Shown: piece by piece, positions 51,725 through 59,799 of the stretch
Numbering within the stretch: position 1 is the first letter of the stretch
How the letters are laid out: each line of letters opens with the position of its first letter
DNA from: Teichococcus aestuarii
Lineage (GTDB): Bacteria; Pseudomonadota; Alphaproteobacteria; Acetobacterales; Acetobacteraceae
Reading direction: 5' to 3'
DNA: 64,000 nucleotides
Assembly (NCBI RefSeq): GCF_003116135.1
Contig: NZ_PDOA01000008.1
Coordinates: 1-64,000, forward strand
Notes under the pieces: model-generated
What the model was told of the DNA's origin: nothing
The model's database searches: none
Seen by the model: the letters and a program-made list of their open reading frames with translations, nothing else
Program-made: the position numbers and the translations under genes

Positions 51725-52843
51725 TCAGAGGGCGAGGTCGATCTGGCCGCTGCCGCCGGCGCGCGGGGCGCCGGCGGCAGCGGCCAGGAGGGCGGAGGCC
51801 GGGCCCGCGCCGCGGCGGCGGCGGGCCATGGCGTGGGGCGGGCCTTCGCCCTCCCCGGGCGAGCCGTCCTCCTGGCGTGGCGCGCCATTCCACAGTCCGA
51901 ACTGCAGCGTCGCGCCCTGCTCGGCCGCCAGCCCGGCCTGCTGCAACACGGCCTGAATGGCGGGCGCGTCCTGCATCAGCTGCAGCAGGGTCTCCGGCCG
52001 CTCGGCGGCGAAATGCAGCGAGGCGGGTGTGTCCACACCCTTTTCCAGCGTGATCTCGATGCGCCCCAGCGCCTCCGGCTGCAGCGCCACGACGATGCGG
52101 GCCGGCGCGGTGGCCGTGGCCGGGCGGGTGGCGAGGGCAAGCAGCCCCTGCTCGACCTGCCGTACCGGCGGCGGCGCGGCGTGGACGGGCGGGGCGTGGA
52201 CGGGCGGGGCGGCCGCGGGCGAGGCCACCGGCAGCGGCGCGGGCAGGGGAGCGGATGCGGGACCGGGCGCCGGACCGGACGGCGCGGCGTGCGGGGTTTC
52301 CGGAGCGGCGGCCATGGGCGCGGCCCCCGCCGCATCAGAAGAGGGAAGCGCTGCCGCGCCATCCTCCGCCGCGGAGGCCGCCATGCCCGCCATGTCCTGG
52401 GGGAAAGGGGGCGCTGCCACAGCAGGCTCCGCCGCGCCCTCCGCCGGGCCGGGCGACGGTAAGGAGGCCTGCGGGGCGGGCGGCAGGGCGGTGCCGGCGC
52501 GGCCACGCGGCTGGCCGAGGCCGGGTTCGGCCTGGCCGGCGTCCTGCGCCAGCGGGGCCGGCGGCGGCGGGACCGGCAGCGCGGCCGGAAGCGGAAGCCA
52601 GGCGGCGACGACGGGCGCCGCGCCGGGCGCGGGGGCCGGCGGTTCCTGCGGCGGGGCATCCTCCGACAGCGGCAAGCCGTTCCGGCCGGGGGCGGCGCCG
52701 TTCGGGCCGGCGGGCGCCGTGCCGGCGGCCGGCGCCTCGCCCAGCGCCGCGAACAACGCCGCGAATGCTCCCTCGGCCCCGGCCGCGTTGGCGCCGGAGG
52801 GGCAGGAGGGCGGCGTCGGAAGCGCGGCGATGGCGGGCATCAT
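51725..52843 (-). CDS. fliK: FliK-type flagellar hook-length control protein
   Basis: The 372-residue protein has a long Ala/Pro-rich disordered N-terminal region (about 1-240, including the repeat PPVHAPPVHA near 217-226 from a 15-bp DNA duplication at about 52181-52210) and a C-terminal Flg_hook domain (about 245-340: ARIVVALQPEALGRIEITLEKG, split, and PETLLQLMQDAPAIQAVLQ). This is the ruler-plus-switch layout of FliK. It is divergent from flgE and precedes flgD. Confidence 0.88.
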   Translation of the reverse strand: MMPAIAALPTPPSCPSGANAAGAEGAFAALFAALGEAPAAGTAPAGPNGAAPGRNGLPLSEDAPPQEPPAPAPGAAPVVAAWLPLPAALPVPPPPAPLAQDAGQAEPGLGQPRGRAGTALPPAPQASLPSPGPAEGAAEPAVAAPPFPQDMAGMAASAAEDGAAALPSSDAAGAAPMAAAPETPHAAPSGPAPGPASAPLPAPLPVASPAAAPPVHAPPVHAAPPPVRQVEQGLLALATRPATATAPARIVVALQPEALGRIEITLEKGVDTPASLHFAAERPETLLQLMQDAPAIQAVLQQAGLAAEQGATLQFGLWNGAPRQEDGSPGEGEGPPHAMARRRRGAGPASALLAAAAGAPRAGGSGQIDLAL

Positions 52844-52878
52844 GGGTGTGGGCCTGGAAGGATCTCGAAGCCTCCCCA

Positions 52879-52893
52879 GCAAAAGCGGGGCCA
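52879..52893 (-). promoter_or_regulatory. sigma-54 type promoter of fliK-flgD
   Basis: Minus strand: TGGCCC-CGCTT-TTGC, one mismatch from TGGCAC-N5-TTGC with exact GG-N10-GC spacing. The predicted start is about 52867, giving a leader of roughly 25 bases to fliK. Confidence 0.6.
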
Positions 52894-53023
52894 GAGCGCG
52901 GCCCGCGCCGCCAGGCCCCCGGACCCTGCCACATGGCGCCGCCACCCGGCAGAAACTGCCGGCCGCCCGGCAATCCCTGCCACCCGGACCCGGCACGGCG
53001 GCGCATCCGGCCCGCCGGCAGGC

Positions 53024-53038
53024 TGGCATGGCGGTTGC
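53024..53038 (+). promoter_or_regulatory. sigma-54 type promoter of flgE
   Basis: Plus strand: TGGCAT-GGCGG-TTGC followed by AA, matching TGGCAC-N5-TTGC at all but one position. The predicted start is about 53050, 59 bases before the flgE ATG. Confidence 0.75.
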
Positions 53039-53108
53039 AACCGCCTTGCCTCATCCGGGCCGCGGCATTGCCGCACAGGCCCCTGGCCCGCTGCAAGGAA
53101 CCCCGCGG

Positions 53109-54305
53109 ATGTCGCTGTTCGGCTCCATGACCACCGCCATCTCCGGCATGAACGCGCAGGCGCGCGCGCTCGGCCACATCTCGGACAATGTCGCCAACAG
53201 CCAGACCATCGGCTTCAAGCGCACCGACACCAGCTTCGCCAACCTGCTGACGCAATCGAACGAGCGGACCCACGCGCCGAGCGCGGTGGTGGCCACGCCG
53301 AGCGCCACGGTCTCGCTGCAGGGCTCGGTGGAGACGGTGGAGAACCCGCTCTCCCTGGCGCTTTCCGGCAATGGGCTGTTCAGCGTGGCGCAGGCCGCCG
53401 GCCGCAATGCCGACGGCTCTCTGACCTTCGACACCCAGCCGCTCTTCACCCGCGCCGGCGACTTCCGCAAGGACAGCTCGGGCTACCTGGTCAATGGCAG
53501 CGGCTATGCGCTGCAGGGCTGGGCCGCCAACGCGGCGGGCGAGGCGCAGCAGGGCGTGCTGGCGCCGGTCCGCATCAGCGATGCGCCGCTGCCGGCCACC
53601 GCGACGCGCACCGTGACCCTGAACGCCAGCCTGCCGAAGGGCGCCGCCGCCCCCATCCAGAGCCAGGTGCAGATCTACAACGCGGCCGGCGAGCAGCAGA
53701 CGGTGAACCTGACCTGGACGCGCACCGCCGACAATGCATGGAATGTCGCGGGAACGACGGCGGAGGGCGCGGCGCTCGGCGAGGCGAACCTCGCCTTCGA
53801 CGCGAACACCGGCGCGCTCACCAACAATCCACCGCAGGCGGTGCTGGGCGCCGGGGACGCGGCGCTCACCCTGAACCTCGCCAACCTCGCCCAGGGGCCC
53901 GTCGCCGCCTACGAGCAGCGCAGCGTCACCGTCGACGGCAGCCGCGCCGGCGCCTTCCGCTCCGCCTCCATCCGCGACAATGGCGATGTCGTCGTCAGCT
54001 ACGACAACGGACAGAGCCGTACCGTGGCCAAGGTGCCCGTCGTCACCTTCACCAATCCGGACGCGCTGCAGCGGATGGACGGCCAGGCCTTCGGCATGAC
54101 CGCGGAGGCGGGCACCATGCAGGTGCAGGCGGCCGGCACCCAGGGCGCCGGCACCCTCTCCAGCAGCGCGGTGGAGCGCTCCAACGTCGATATCGCGGCC
54201 GAGTTCTCGAAGCTCGTCGTGGCGCAGCGCGCCTACACCGCCAACACCCGCGTCGTCACCACCAGCGACGAGATGCTGAACGAGACGATCAACATGCGCC
54301 GCTGA
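53109..54305 (+). CDS. flgE: FlgE, flagellar hook protein
   Basis: The 398-residue rod/hook-family protein has the N-terminal polymerisation motif MSLFGSMTTAISGMNAQARA (about 1-20) and SDNVANSQTIGFKRTDTSFA (about 26-45), with variable middle domains, and the C-terminal helix SKLVVAQRAYTANTRVVTTSDEML (split, about 366-390). Length is typical of short alphaproteobacterial hooks. It is alone on the plus strand, with a good sigma-54 promoter 71-85 bases upstream, and converges on motA. Confidence 0.94.
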   Translation: MSLFGSMTTAISGMNAQARALGHISDNVANSQTIGFKRTDTSFANLLTQSNERTHAPSAVVATPSATVSLQGSVETVENPLSLALSGNGLFSVAQAAGRNADGSLTFDTQPLFTRAGDFRKDSSGYLVNGSGYALQGWAANAAGEAQQGVLAPVRISDAPLPATATRTVTLNASLPKGAAAPIQSQVQIYNAAGEQQTVNLTWTRTADNAWNVAGTTAEGAALGEANLAFDANTGALTNNPPQAVLGAGDAALTLNLANLAQGPVAAYEQRSVTVDGSRAGAFRSASIRDNGDVVVSYDNGQSRTVAKVPVVTFTNPDALQRMDGQAFGMTAEAGTMQVQAAGTQGAGTLSSSAVERSNVDIAAEFSKLVVAQRAYTANTRVVTTSDEMLNETINMRR

Positions 54306-54329
54306 GGCGGCGCGAGGCGCGCAGCCAGA

Positions 54330-54343
54330 GCCGCCGAGGCGGC
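54330..54343. terminator. small stem-loop between flgE and motA
   Basis: GCCGCC-GA-GGCGGC in the 48-base gap between convergent genes. The stem is short and the whole gap is GC-repetitive. Confidence 0.35.
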
Positions 54344-54353
54344 GGCGGCCCGC

Positions 54354-55223
54354 TCAGGCGGCCGCCGCCGCCTCGTTCAGGGTGGTCTCCAGCGACTGGA
54401 AGCTCGGCATCAGGTCGGAAGGCACGGTCTTGCGGCCGACCTCCACCGCCACCTGCGGCGCGTTGCCGTGCAGGTGGGCGACGAGCACGGCGCGCACCAC
54501 CTCCAGGTACTTCGCCTCCTCCATCACCACCGCCTTCAGCTTGCTCGCCAGCGGCCCCACCAGCCCGTAGGCCAGCAGCACGCCGAGGAAGGTGCCCACC
54601 AGCGCGCCGCCGATCATGGCGCCCAGCACCGCCGGCGGCTGGTCGATGCTGCCCATCGTCTTGATGACGCCGAGCACGGCGGCGACGATGCCGAGCGCCG
54701 GCAGCGCATCCGCCACGCTCTGCAGGGCGTGGGCGGCGTGCAGCTCCTCCTCGCGGATCTTGCGCAGCTCGCGCTGCATCACGTCCTCGATCTGGTGCGG
54801 GTCGTCGGCGTTCATGCCGATCATGCGCAGATAGTCGCAGATCAGCGCGGTGGCATGGCGGTCGGCCAGGATACGCGGAAAGGCGGTGAAGATGCTGCTC
54901 TCCTCCGGCTTCTCGATATGCGGCTCCAGCCCCACGGCGCCCCGCGTCTGCGCCACGCGCAGCAGGCGGTGCAGCAGCGTGCACAGGTCGAGATAATCCT
55001 GCCGCCCATAGCGCGCGCCCTTGAGCGCCTTCGCCAGCCCGCCCAGCGTGTGCTTCACATGCGCCATGGAGTTGGACATCAGGAAGCTGCCCACGGCGGC
55101 GCCGCCGATGATGAGCATCTCGAAGGGCAGGGCGTGCAGGATCGGGCCGAGCTTGCCGCCCGCCGCCAGGTAGCCGCCGAACACGCAGGCGAGCACGACG
55201 CCGAAGCCGGCGAGCAGGATCAT
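54354..55223 (-). CDS. motA: MotA, flagellar stator subunit
   Basis: The 289-residue protein has four membrane segments (about 2-20, 32-48, 165-190, 200-222) and the MotA cytoplasmic loop with charged FliG-contact residues (LEPHIEKPEESSIF, about 94-107). VADALPALGIVAAVLGVIKTMGSID (split, about 162-186) carries the conserved proline of TM3, and the second conserved proline is in LVGPLASKLKA (about 218-228). It overlaps the motB stop as ATGA. Unusually, motA follows motB. Confidence 0.94.
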   Translation of the reverse strand: MILLAGFGVVLACVFGGYLAAGGKLGPILHALPFEMLIIGGAAVGSFLMSNSMAHVKHTLGGLAKALKGARYGRQDYLDLCTLLHRLLRVAQTRGAVGLEPHIEKPEESSIFTAFPRILADRHATALICDYLRMIGMNADDPHQIEDVMQRELRKIREEELHAAHALQSVADALPALGIVAAVLGVIKTMGSIDQPPAVLGAMIGGALVGTFLGVLLAYGLVGPLASKLKAVVMEEAKYLEVVRAVLVAHLHGNAPQVAVEVGRKTVPSDLMPSFQSLETTLNEAAAAA

Positions 55224-56260
55224 CGGGAAGCTCCGGGGTCGGCGGGGCGTGGTGTCTCGGGCAGCGCCACCAGGATGGAGGCGCGGCGGTTGGCGGCATC
55301 CTCCGGGCGCTCGGGGCGCAGCAGCTCCCGGTCGGCGCGGCCGGTGACGGCGCGGATGCGCTCCTCGGCCACGCCCGCCTCCACCAGCAGGCGGCGCGTG
55401 GCGCCGGCGCGCTCGGCCGAGAGGTCCCAGTTGGAGCGGTCGGCATTGCCGCGGAAGGGCGTGGCGTCGGTATGGCCGCTGATGTCGACAGGATTCGGCA
55501 GGCGCGCGACGACGGCGGCGACGCGCATCAGCAGCGCGCGGCCACGGGCATTGGGCGCCGCCTGGCCGGCGGCGAAGACCGGCTGGCCCTCGGCGTCGAC
55601 GAGCTGGATGCGCAGCCCCTCGCGCACCTGCTCCAGCATCAGCTGCGCCGCCAGCTCGGCAAGTTGCGGATCGTCGGCCACGCTGCGGCGGATCTCGGCC
55701 GCGGCGCGGTCCAGCGCCTCGCGCTCCAGCGCCTCGCGTTCCGGGCCGTGCGTGGCGGCGCCGGGCGGCGGCGCGGCCTGCGCCTCCTGCTCCGCCGTGG
55801 CGACAACCCGCCGCGCCATCGCCATCTCCGGCGCCGGGCGGCGCAGCGGGTAGGCCGAACGGGCGGCTTCGGGAGGCAGCGTGTCCTCCTCGTCCTGCTC
55901 GGTCATCTCCGCCGGCAGGGGCATGGCCGGCAGCGCCATCTGCACGCCGCCCGAGGGTGGCGTCTCCCCGGCCAGCGTGCGGTCGCTGTTCATGGTGCGG
56001 CCGCCGAAGGGCTCGCCGGAGCCGGACGCCGCGCGGCCGAGGATGTTGGTGGGCGCGAAATAGTCGGCCAGGCCGCGCCGCTGCGCGTCGGTCGTGGCGT
56101 TGATCAGCCACATCAGCAGGAAGAACGCCATCATCGCCGTGACGAAGTCGGCATAGGCGATCTTCCAGGCGCCGCCATGGTGGGCGTGCTCCTCGCCCTC
56201 CTCCTCGCGGCGGATGACGATGGTGGGGGAGGGATCCCCTTTGCCAGGTCGCTTGGCCAT
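55220..56260 (-). CDS. motB: MotB, flagellar stator subunit
   Basis: The 346-residue protein has a charged N-terminus, a single membrane segment WKIAYADFVTAMMAFFLLMW (about 32-51) with the proton-carrying aspartate D38, a long linker (about 60-190) and a C-terminal OmpA-like peptidoglycan-binding domain (about 200-335, PVDISGHTDATPF and ANRRASILV). With MotA it forms the proton-driven stator. The gene starts 50 bases after the CtrA-like regulator and precedes motA. Confidence 0.94.
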   Translation of the reverse strand: MAKRPGKGDPSPTIVIRREEEGEEHAHHGGAWKIAYADFVTAMMAFFLLMWLINATTDAQRRGLADYFAPTNILGRAASGSGEPFGGRTMNSDRTLAGETPPSGGVQMALPAMPLPAEMTEQDEEDTLPPEAARSAYPLRRPAPEMAMARRVVATAEQEAQAAPPPGAATHGPEREALEREALDRAAAEIRRSVADDPQLAELAAQLMLEQVREGLRIQLVDAEGQPVFAAGQAAPNARGRALLMRVAAVVARLPNPVDISGHTDATPFRGNADRSNWDLSAERAGATRRLLVEAGVAEERIRAVTGRADRELLRPERPEDAANRRASILVALPETPRPADPGASR

Positions 56261-56310
56261 TCACGAACTCCTGCCGCGCCCCCGTGGCGGGGGCGCGGGG
56301 AAGCGGTCTG

Positions 56311-57084
56311 TCAGGCCACGGCCGCGGCGAACGCCTCGGGCAGCAGATGGGCGCGGCGCTGGCGCGGCTGGCCGGCGAAGAAGCGCTGGCGGGCCTGGGC
56401 CACATCGGCCTCCGCCGGCTCGCGCAGCACATAGCCGCTGCCCCAGACGGTGCGCACGATCTCCGCCGCGCCGGCCGCGGCCAGCTTGCGCCGCAGCTTG
56501 CAGACGAAGACGTCGAGCACGCGCACATTCGGCCCTTCGTTCAGGCCATAGGCGCGGCTCATGAACTGCTCCTTGGTGAGCAGCATGCCGGGGCGCAGCA
56601 TCAGCGTCTCCAGCACCTCGAACTCGCGCGCCGTCAGGCGCACATGCCGCCCATCGACCATGACATGGCGCTGCGCCTGGTCGAGGGTGACGTTGCCGCA
56701 GTTCAGCACGGCGGAGGCATGGCCCAGCACCCGGCGCTGGATGGCCTGCAGCCGCACCACCAGGAGCTGCGTGCTGACCGGCATGGTCAGCACGTCGTCG
56801 GCGCCGTGATTGAAGGCGGCCTGCTCCTCCTCGACGCGCAGCCTGCTGGCGAGGATGACGACCGGCACCCGCAGGCCGCGGCCCCGGATCTCCCGCAGCA
56901 CGGCGATGGCCTCCGCCGCGTTGTCGTTGGCCTGCAACACGATCGCGTCATAGGGACCGCTGAACTGGGCGATGGAAGCAGTCTCGCAGAATGGCGTCGC
57001 CACGTCGCAGACATGACCCAGCCGGGTGAGGTCGCGGTGCAAACCCTGCGGGGAGGCGAGGAGAGAAGCGGCGAGGATAAGCAT
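56311..57084 (-). CDS. CtrA-family regulator with a phosphorylation-dead receiver (FtcR/Rem-like)
   Basis: The 257-residue OmpR-type protein has a C-terminal winged helix (about 120-230) very close to CtrA: VRLTAREFEVLETLMLR, LTKEQFMSRAYG, VRVLDVFVCKLRRKLA and VWGSGYVLREP. The receiver lacks every catalytic residue: no acidic pair in the first strand (LILAAS), Q51 at the phospho-acceptor position (YDAIVLQ) and M101 at the lysine position (GADDVLTMP). Brucella FtcR and Sinorhizobium Rem are OmpR-type flagellar regulators in similar positions. The ATG at 57084 avoids the upstream regulatory DNA. It precedes motB and motA and probably controls flagellar genes. Confidence 0.85.
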   Translation of the reverse strand: MLILAASLLASPQGLHRDLTRLGHVCDVATPFCETASIAQFSGPYDAIVLQANDNAAEAIAVLREIRGRGLRVPVVILASRLRVEEEQAAFNHGADDVLTMPVSTQLLVVRLQAIQRRVLGHASAVLNCGNVTLDQAQRHVMVDGRHVRLTAREFEVLETLMLRPGMLLTKEQFMSRAYGLNEGPNVRVLDVFVCKLRRKLAAAGAAEIVRTVWGSGYVLREPAEADVAQARQRFFAGQPRQRRAHLLPEAFAAAVA

Positions 57085-57159
57085 GCCAGTCCTTGCGATT
57101 TTCGCTGCGAACGGGAGGTCCGGGCCGAGGCTCCACAACCATTGAGCGAGCCTCACAAT

Positions 57160-57173
57160 TTAGCGATCTATGA
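57160..57173 (-). promoter_or_regulatory. 14-bp motif shared with the fliX upstream region
   Basis: Minus strand TCATAGATCGCTAA, 76-89 bases upstream of the CtrA-like regulator start. An identical copy in the same orientation lies at 57786-57799 upstream of fliX. An exact 14-base repeat in two noncoding leaders suggests a common regulator or promoter element. Confidence 0.5.
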
Positions 57174-57214
57174 CCTTTCAAAAATTTGCGCAAGCAGAGG
57201 TTGCAGGGGATCAA

Positions 57215-57229
57215 GCAACACAACGGCCA
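57215..57229 (-). promoter_or_regulatory. possible sigma-54 promoter of the CtrA-like regulator/motBA operon
   Basis: Minus strand: TGGCCG-TTGTG-TTGC followed by TT, with exact GG-N10-GC spacing and two mismatches in the -24 box. The predicted start is about 57204, 120 bases before the regulator ATG. Two CATATG boxes flank the site (57228-57233 and 57252-57257). Confidence 0.45.
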
Positions 57230-57301
57230 TATGTGCTTTTTCGGCACTATCCATATGGTTGATAGAAATTGCACTCTAGGTTGTATTGCGCAGGATCTAC
57301 T

Positions 57302-57733
57302 TCATGCGCCGGGAAGGCGCTTTGCCATCTCGATGCGCAGGCGCAGGGCCAGGGCGGGGCCGTCGGGCCCCAGGGCCGGCGTGCCCTCCAGCTCCCGCGC
57401 CAGCGCGGACAGCTCCGCCGGCGCGGGCACCTGATCACCTAGGCCCAGGGCGAGCAGCTGGAACCGGCGCAGCATGTCCGCCGCTTCCTCCAGCGCGGCC
57501 CCGGCCGGGCGCCTCCGGCGGGGCAGATCCTGCTCTTCCGCCTGGATTCCCAGCAGCGACAGAGCCCCTACCGCATTCGCCTCCCGCGGCCCGTCCGGGG
57601 CGGAAATCCGGTCTCCGCCCGGCATCCCGCCGCGCAGGCTGAAGGCTCCTCCAGGCCCGGCCGGGCGGCGCCGCGCTGCTGGACCCGTGGGACCCAGAGC
57701 GGAAGGAGGCAGGAAGGGCGGTACCAGGGACAT
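57302..57733 (-). CDS. fliX: FliX, class II flagellar assembly regulator
   Basis: The 143-residue protein matches FliX in length and layout: a Pro/Arg-rich N-terminus, the GAFSLRGG segment (about 29-36), A-V-G-A-L-S-L-L-G-I-Q-A near 55, then two helices (RRRRPAGAALEEAADMLRRF, about 72-91, and ALALRLRIEMAKRLP, about 127-141). In Caulobacter FliX is a membrane-associated partner that holds or activates FlbD according to basal-body assembly. It is divergent from the transglycosylase gene. Confidence 0.82.
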   Translation of the reverse strand: MSLVPPFLPPSALGPTGPAARRRPAGPGGAFSLRGGMPGGDRISAPDGPREANAVGALSLLGIQAEEQDLPRRRRPAGAALEEAADMLRRFQLLALGLGDQVPAPAELSALARELEGTPALGPDGPALALRLRIEMAKRLPGA

Positions 57734-57785
57734 GGGCGGGACAGACCGGTTGTGGCGGAGCTGGCCATGAAGTTGCGTGAATTTC

Positions 57786-57799
57786 TTAGCGATCTATGA
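57786..57799 (-). promoter_or_regulatory. second copy of the 14-bp shared motif, upstream of fliX
   Basis: Minus strand TCATAGATCGCTAA, 53-66 bases before the fliX ATG, identical to 57160-57173. It lies in the divergent fliX/transglycosylase gap, so it could act on either gene. Confidence 0.5.
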
Positions 57800-57835
57800 A
57801 TCCGGCCCTATGCAACCCAGGGTGGCGCCTTTTTC

Positions 57836-57850
57836 TGGCACAGACCTTGC
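57836..57850 (+). promoter_or_regulatory. sigma-54 promoter of the lytic transglycosylase gene
   Basis: Plus strand: TGGCAC-AGACC-TTGC followed by T, a perfect match to the consensus. The predicted transcription start (about 57861-57862) is only two or three bases before the ATG at 57864, so the transcript would be almost leaderless. Confidence 0.8.
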
Positions 57851-57863
57851 TGTCGGAAGCGGC

Positions 57864-58697
57864 ATGAGCCGCCATCTTTCCCTTTCTGGTTTTGTTCAAG
57901 TTGTCGTGTGGGTCCTGCTCCTGCTGCCCAGCGTGAGCATGGCGGCAACTGTAAGTTGTCGTGAGGCGATTGTGCAGGCGGAGCGGGATTACAACCTGCC
58001 GCCGCGCCTCCTCGCGGCCATCGCGCGCGTCGAGTCCGGGCGGAGAAATCCGGCGACGGGGCAGGTGGACCCCTATCCCTGGACCATCAACGCGGAAGGG
58101 CGCGGCAGCATGTTCCCCTCGCGCTCGGCAGGAATTGCCGCGGTGCAGGAATTGCAGGCCGGAGGCATGCGCTCGATCGACGTGGGCTGCATGCAGATCA
58201 ACCTGCGCCACCACCCAAGGGCCTTCGCCAGCCTGGAGGAAGCCTTCGACCCCCTGGCCAATGCGCGCTACGCCGCACGCTTCCTGCGGGAACTGATGGA
58301 CGCCAAGCAGGACTGGCACCGTGCCGCCGCGAGCTACCACTCGCAGAACCCGCAATTCGGCGAGCCCTACCTGGCGAAGGTGCTGGCCGCCTGGGAGGAT
58401 GAGAAGCGCCTGCCGGATGCGGCGCCGGCCATGGGCCTCGCCCAGGCCGCGCCGCCGGCGGGGCAGGGCGCGGTGGGGGGCGGCTTCTTCCTGGGCGCGG
58501 GGGAGGGCACGGCGCGCGGCCTGGCCGCCTACCGGGCCGCGCCGGTGCCGGTGGCCGGGGCATCGCGCCGGGTCGTGCAGGCCGCCTCGGTGGTGGCCCC
58601 TCCGAAGGGGGCTCCTTCGGCCGCGGCGCCGCAGCCCGTGCCGCGGGCGCTGCCCTTCTTCTTCCTCGCCTCCAGCCCGGCGCCCGCCGCCAACTGA
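57864..58697 (+). CDS. secreted lytic transglycosylase (SLT domain), flagellar-associated
   Basis: The 277-residue protein has a signal peptide (GFVQVVVWVLLLLPSVSMAA, about 9-28) and an SLT domain (about 32-160) with the catalytic glutamate in AIARVESGRRNP (about 52-63), GCMQINLRHHP (about 110-120) and AASYHSQNPQFG (about 152-163). The C-terminal 100 residues are Ala/Pro-rich and disordered. ATG 57864 gives the signal peptide; longer frames would begin upstream of the sigma-54 promoter. Such enzymes open the peptidoglycan for the rod, a role filled by FlgJ in other bacteria. Confidence 0.88.
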   Translation: MSRHLSLSGFVQVVVWVLLLLPSVSMAATVSCREAIVQAERDYNLPPRLLAAIARVESGRRNPATGQVDPYPWTINAEGRGSMFPSRSAGIAAVQELQAGGMRSIDVGCMQINLRHHPRAFASLEEAFDPLANARYAARFLRELMDAKQDWHRAAASYHSQNPQFGEPYLAKVLAAWEDEKRLPDAAPAMGLAQAAPPAGQGAVGGGFFLGAGEGTARGLAAYRAAPVPVAGASRRVVQAASVVAPPKGAPSAAAPQPVPRALPFFFLASSPAPAAN

Positions 58698-58713
58698 GGC
58701 GCGGCGCCCGGCC

Positions 58714-59784
58714 TCAGCGCAGGAAGTTGGCCAGGGACATCTCGCCCAGCATGGCCAGGCTCTTGTAGCTGGCCTGCAGCTGGGTCTGGATCGCCTGCAT
58801 GCGCACGAAGGCCTCGGCAGGGTCCACCGATTCCAGCGCGCCCACCTGCAGCTCGAGCTGCCCCGCCACCTCGCGGTTCTGCGCCGCGACGCCTGCCAGG
58901 CGCTGCTCGGTGTTGCCCAGCGCGCCCGCCTCGCCATTCACCCCGTCGGCGGCGGCACGCAGGGTGCGCACGGTGCCCTGCAGCAGCGCCGCCACATCGG
59001 CTTCCGCCGGCGCGGCGTCGAGGTTGGCCAGCACGCTCAGCCCGTGCAGCAGGTCGCGCGCCCAGGAACCGGTGCTGTCCTCGCCGGGCCGGGCACCCGT
59101 GGCATTGCGGTTGGCGTAGAGCCCGAGCTCGATGCGCACCCCCTCGCCCAGCGTGACGCCCGGGCGCGGGTCGTCGATCTCGCCGCGCGCGGCGGCGCTG
59201 GCATGGGCGGAGAAAGGGGTGATGCCCGGCGCGTCGCTCGCGGCCAGGGCACGGGTCTCGGCCAGCACGGCGGCGGCGCCGTCCTGCCCCAGCCGGGCCA
59301 TGGCCGCGCGGGTGCCGGCATAGAGCCCGGTCTGCTGGATCTCGCCGGGGCTGACGATGGGGCTGCCCGTGGGGTCGCTGCCGCCGAACAGCGCCTCGCC
59401 CTGGTAGCGCTCGCCGAGCAGCCCGGCCACCTCGGCCAGGGCGGCGCGGGCATTCTGCGCCACCATGGCGCGGTCCGGCCCCAGCGTGCCGAGCGCGCTG
59501 CCGGCCGCCTCGGCCATGCCGTTGGCGATCTCGGAGAAGCGGCCGAGCACGGTCTGCGTATAGGCCAGCTTCGCGCCGGCGGTCTCGGCGCTGGTGGCCA
59601 GCGTCTCGCGGCGCGACCATTCGGCGCGCAGGTCGACCGAGCGGCGCGCATCGGCGCCCAGCCCGGCATAGCTGTCGGCCCGCTGGCCGGAGGCGGCCTG
59701 GCGCGTCGCCTCGTCGAAGCGCGCGCGCAACTGCGCCGCCGCCAGCATCGTGCTGTCCAGGCTCCGGAAGCCGCTGATCGCCAT
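58714..59784 (-). CDS. flgL: FlgL, hook-filament junction protein
   Basis: The 356-residue flagellin-family protein has an N-terminal helix (LDSTMLAAAQLRARFDEATRQAASGQR, split, about 9-35), GERYQGEALFGGSDP (about 124-138) and the C-terminal helical end AIQTQLQASYKSLAMLGEMS (about 330-349) finishing SLANFLR, as in FlgL. It starts 15 bases after the flgK stop. It joins FlgK to the filament. Confidence 0.9.
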   Translation of the reverse strand: MAISGFRSLDSTMLAAAQLRARFDEATRQAASGQRADSYAGLGADARRSVDLRAEWSRRETLATSAETAGAKLAYTQTVLGRFSEIANGMAEAAGSALGTLGPDRAMVAQNARAALAEVAGLLGERYQGEALFGGSDPTGSPIVSPGEIQQTGLYAGTRAAMARLGQDGAAAVLAETRALAASDAPGITPFSAHASAAARGEIDDPRPGVTLGEGVRIELGLYANRNATGARPGEDSTGSWARDLLHGLSVLANLDAAPAEADVAALLQGTVRTLRAAADGVNGEAGALGNTEQRLAGVAAQNREVAGQLELQVGALESVDPAEAFVRMQAIQTQLQASYKSLAMLGEMSLANFLR

Positions 59785-59799
59785 GGGCCGCGCCCCTCC

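Noticed and set aside
57820-57840. A sigma-54 promoter for fliX on the minus strand
   Set aside because: A TTGC element is present (from ATGCAA on the plus strand) but the -24 GG is missing at the required spacing.
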